64,000 bases of DNA from Pseudomonas moraviensis. Lineage in GTDB: Bacteria; Pseudomonadota; Gammaproteobacteria; Pseudomonadales; Pseudomonadaceae. The notes under the pieces were generated by a model. That model was not told the origin of the DNA. It made no database searches and saw nothing but the letters and a program-made list of their open reading frames with translations. This document shows positions 62,750 to 64,000 of this stretch, in pieces; positions within the stretch are counted from its first letter, which is position 1, and each line of letters starts with the position of its first letter. A program made the translations under genes and the position numbers. Location of the stretch: the NCBI RefSeq assembly GCF_900105805.1, contig NZ_LT629788.1:3844001-3908000 (forward strand), in the 5' to 3' direction.

Positions 62750-63349
62750 TTAAACCGCAAGCGTCTTGCCGTCCACTCCATCCCCAATCTTCAGGAAATG
62801 CCCGCCCGCAACATGATGCAGCGTGCGCAATCCATCCTGCCCTTCGAAATGCCAGCGCCCATCGCTGAACACACGCTCGTCCGCCTGGGCGGCTATGACT
62901 TCGGCGAGGAACAGGTCGTATTGCTCGTGATTGCGCGGCTCCGGCAGCAGGCGGCATTCGAGCCAGGCGACACAGCCTTCCAGCAACGGCGCTTCAATGT
63001 GTTCGCCTGCGAAGGTGTGCAGGCCATACGCCTGAAACTTGTCCTTCCCCTGATCGCGGGTGATTTCCAGGCCGGACGTGTTGCCGACGGTTTGCACGAT
63101 ATCGGCCTGATTGACGCACGGCACATTCAGCACAAAGGTGCCGGAGGCTTCGAGCAACTGGCGGGTCCAGGTGGATTTGTCGAGGACGACGGCGACTTTC
63201 GGCGGTTCGAAATCCAGCGGCATGGCCCAGGCGGCGGCCATGATATTGCGTTGCCCGTCGTGAGCGGCACTGACGAGAACGGTCGGCCCGTGATTGAGCA
63301 GGCGATAGGCTTTGTTCAGGGGTACCGGACGGCGGTGGGAGTCGCTCAT
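62750..63349 (-). CDS. flavin reductase-like (DIM6/NTAB) protein
   Basis: 199 residues with the FMN-binding split-barrel pattern (PTVLVSAAHDGQRNIMAAAW, VAVVLDKSTWTRQLLEASGTFVLNVP). Members reduce flavin with NAD(P)H or act as small flavoenzymes in catabolic pairs. No partner monooxygenase lies nearby, so a specific role cannot be inferred. It is read in the same direction as the LysE gene, 73 bp apart. Confidence 0.85.
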   Translation of the reverse strand: MSDSHRRPVPLNKAYRLLNHGPTVLVSAAHDGQRNIMAAAWAMPLDFEPPKVAVVLDKSTWTRQLLEASGTFVLNVPCVNQADIVQTVGNTSGLEITRDQGKDKFQAYGLHTFAGEHIEAPLLEGCVAWLECRLLPEPRNHEQYDLFLAEVIAAQADERVFSDGRWHFEGQDGLRTLHHVAGGHFLKIGDGVDGKTLAV

Positions 63350-63410
63350 GGGATCTGCTCCGGGGGAAAAGGAGCCGATTGTAGCGTTGTCACTGGAGAA
63401 TCACAGAACC

Positions 63411-63500
63411 TGTAGGAGTGAGCCAGCTCGCGATAACGGTCTGCCAGTCAACATCAATGTTGAATGTCAGACCGCTATCGCGAGCAGGCTCACTCCTATA
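63411..63500. repeat. REP inverted pair (family A variant)
   Basis: Facing copies (tgtaggagtgagccagctcg and cgcgagcaggctcactccta) just upstream of the flavin reductase gene and downstream of the partial chemoreceptor. Confidence 0.88.
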
Positions 63501-63520
63501 AGGGAACGATCAGTGCGGTG

Positions 63521-64000
63521 TCAATGGGAGAGCTGATTGGCAAACTGCCCCACCGCATCCACCACTTTCTGCGCACCGTCCTGAATCTCAACGATCACCG
63601 TGCCCGCCTCCGCTGCCAGTGCCAGGCCTTGTTCAGCCTGAAGCTTGCCGTCGGTCATCAATGCCACCGCGCTGCGGGCCATTTCCTGGTTCTGCCGCAC
63701 CACGCCGACGATTTCATCGGTTGCCTGGCTGGTGCGCGAGGCCAGTTGCCGGACTTCGTCCGCGACCACGGCAAATCCGCGGCCCTGTTCGCCGGCACGG
63801 GCGGCTTCGATGGCGGCGTTGAGCGCCAGCAGGTTGGTCTGTTCGGCAATGCCGCTGATGGTTTTGACGATGGTGCCGATCACCAGCGACTGCTCGTTCA
63901 GCGCCTCGATCCCTTCACCGGCCGCTTGCATGTGCCGTGACAGGTCACGCATCACGTTCACCGCTTCGGTGACCACCGTGGTGCCGCGTTGCGCGGTGCT
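63521..64000 (-). CDS. methyl-accepting chemotaxis protein (5' partial)
   Basis: C-terminal 159 residues of a chemoreceptor; the frame is open to the window edge, so the sensor is outside. It has the signalling tip (IAEQTNLLALNAAIEAARAG) and the following helices, ending AVGQFANQLSH. No pentapeptide. It is the third chemoreceptor of the window, after those at 17.9 and 57.6 kb. Confidence 0.92.
   Translation of the reverse strand, partial: STAQRGTTVVTEAVNVMRDLSRHMQAAGEGIEALNEQSLVIGTIVKTISGIAEQTNLLALNAAIEAARAGEQGRGFAVVADEVRQLASRTSQATDEIVGVVRQNQEMARSAVALMTDGKLQAEQGLALAAEAGTVIVEIQDGAQKVVDAVGQFANQLSH

Overview
The window is a chromosomal segment of a Pseudomonas, most likely of the P. fluorescens group. 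The evidence is the high G+C codon use, at least four families of Pseudomonas-type REP/inverted-repeat elements scattered between genes, and a gene order that, from memory, follows the mqoB to ychF stretch of P. aeruginosa (about PA4640-PA4673). There are no insertion sequences, prophage genes, CRISPR arrays or rRNA genes. Two genes run off the ends: a serralysin-like RTX metalloprotease at the left and a chemoreceptor at the right.

Layout. 1-4.3 kb: the secreted RTX metalloprotease, with nearly identical 780-bp internal repeats. 4.4-12.6 kb: a minus-strand cluster of a MalT-like LuxR regulator, a DUF1329/DUF1302 pair and an AlkK-like acyl-CoA ligase. 12.9-24.7 kb: mixed accessory and housekeeping genes, namely a LysE exporter, a 2-hydroxyacid dehydrogenase, RsmC, a manganese (yybP-ykoY) riboswitch with its TMEM165/GDT1 exporter, an M48 lipoprotein protease, a dCache chemoreceptor, an SRAP protein, small cysteine-rich proteins, an acyltransferase and YajG. 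25.4-32.8 kb: mqo, two small proteins, divergent hpt and upp-uraA (purine and pyrimidine salvage), hemH and a TIGR01777 epimerase.

32.9-42.7 kb: the most distinctive region. Two plus-strand transcription units share TTGTACA/CTGTACAG operator boxes. The first is an FAD oxidoreductase with a Trp-rich small protein. The second is a nine-gene operon: DUF523-DUF1722, a MerR/LitR-type regulator, DNA photolyase, an NTF2-like protein, an SDR, an amine-oxidase-like FAD enzyme, DUF1365, a CFA-synthase-like methyltransferase and DUF2878. Eight of its nine members are joined to a neighbour by stop/start overlaps. It reads as a light or singlet-oxygen defence module that combines DNA repair with membrane-lipid remodelling, probably furan or methylated fatty acids.

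42.8-55.8 kb: core genes. A minus-strand block holds pagL, murI, moeB, prmC, prfA and hemA. Divergently, a TPR lipoprotein, lolB, ispE, tRNA-Gln, prs, rplY, pth and ychF follow. PRPP from Prs feeds Hpt and Upp elsewhere in the window. The last third of ispE changes codon style and contains a good sigma-70 promoter, probably for tRNA-Gln-prs. 55.9-64 kb: an Fsr-like MFS transporter, a chemoreceptor, tRNA-Met, a gamma-glutamyltransferase with a lipobox, a LysE exporter, a flavin reductase-like protein and the partial chemoreceptor.
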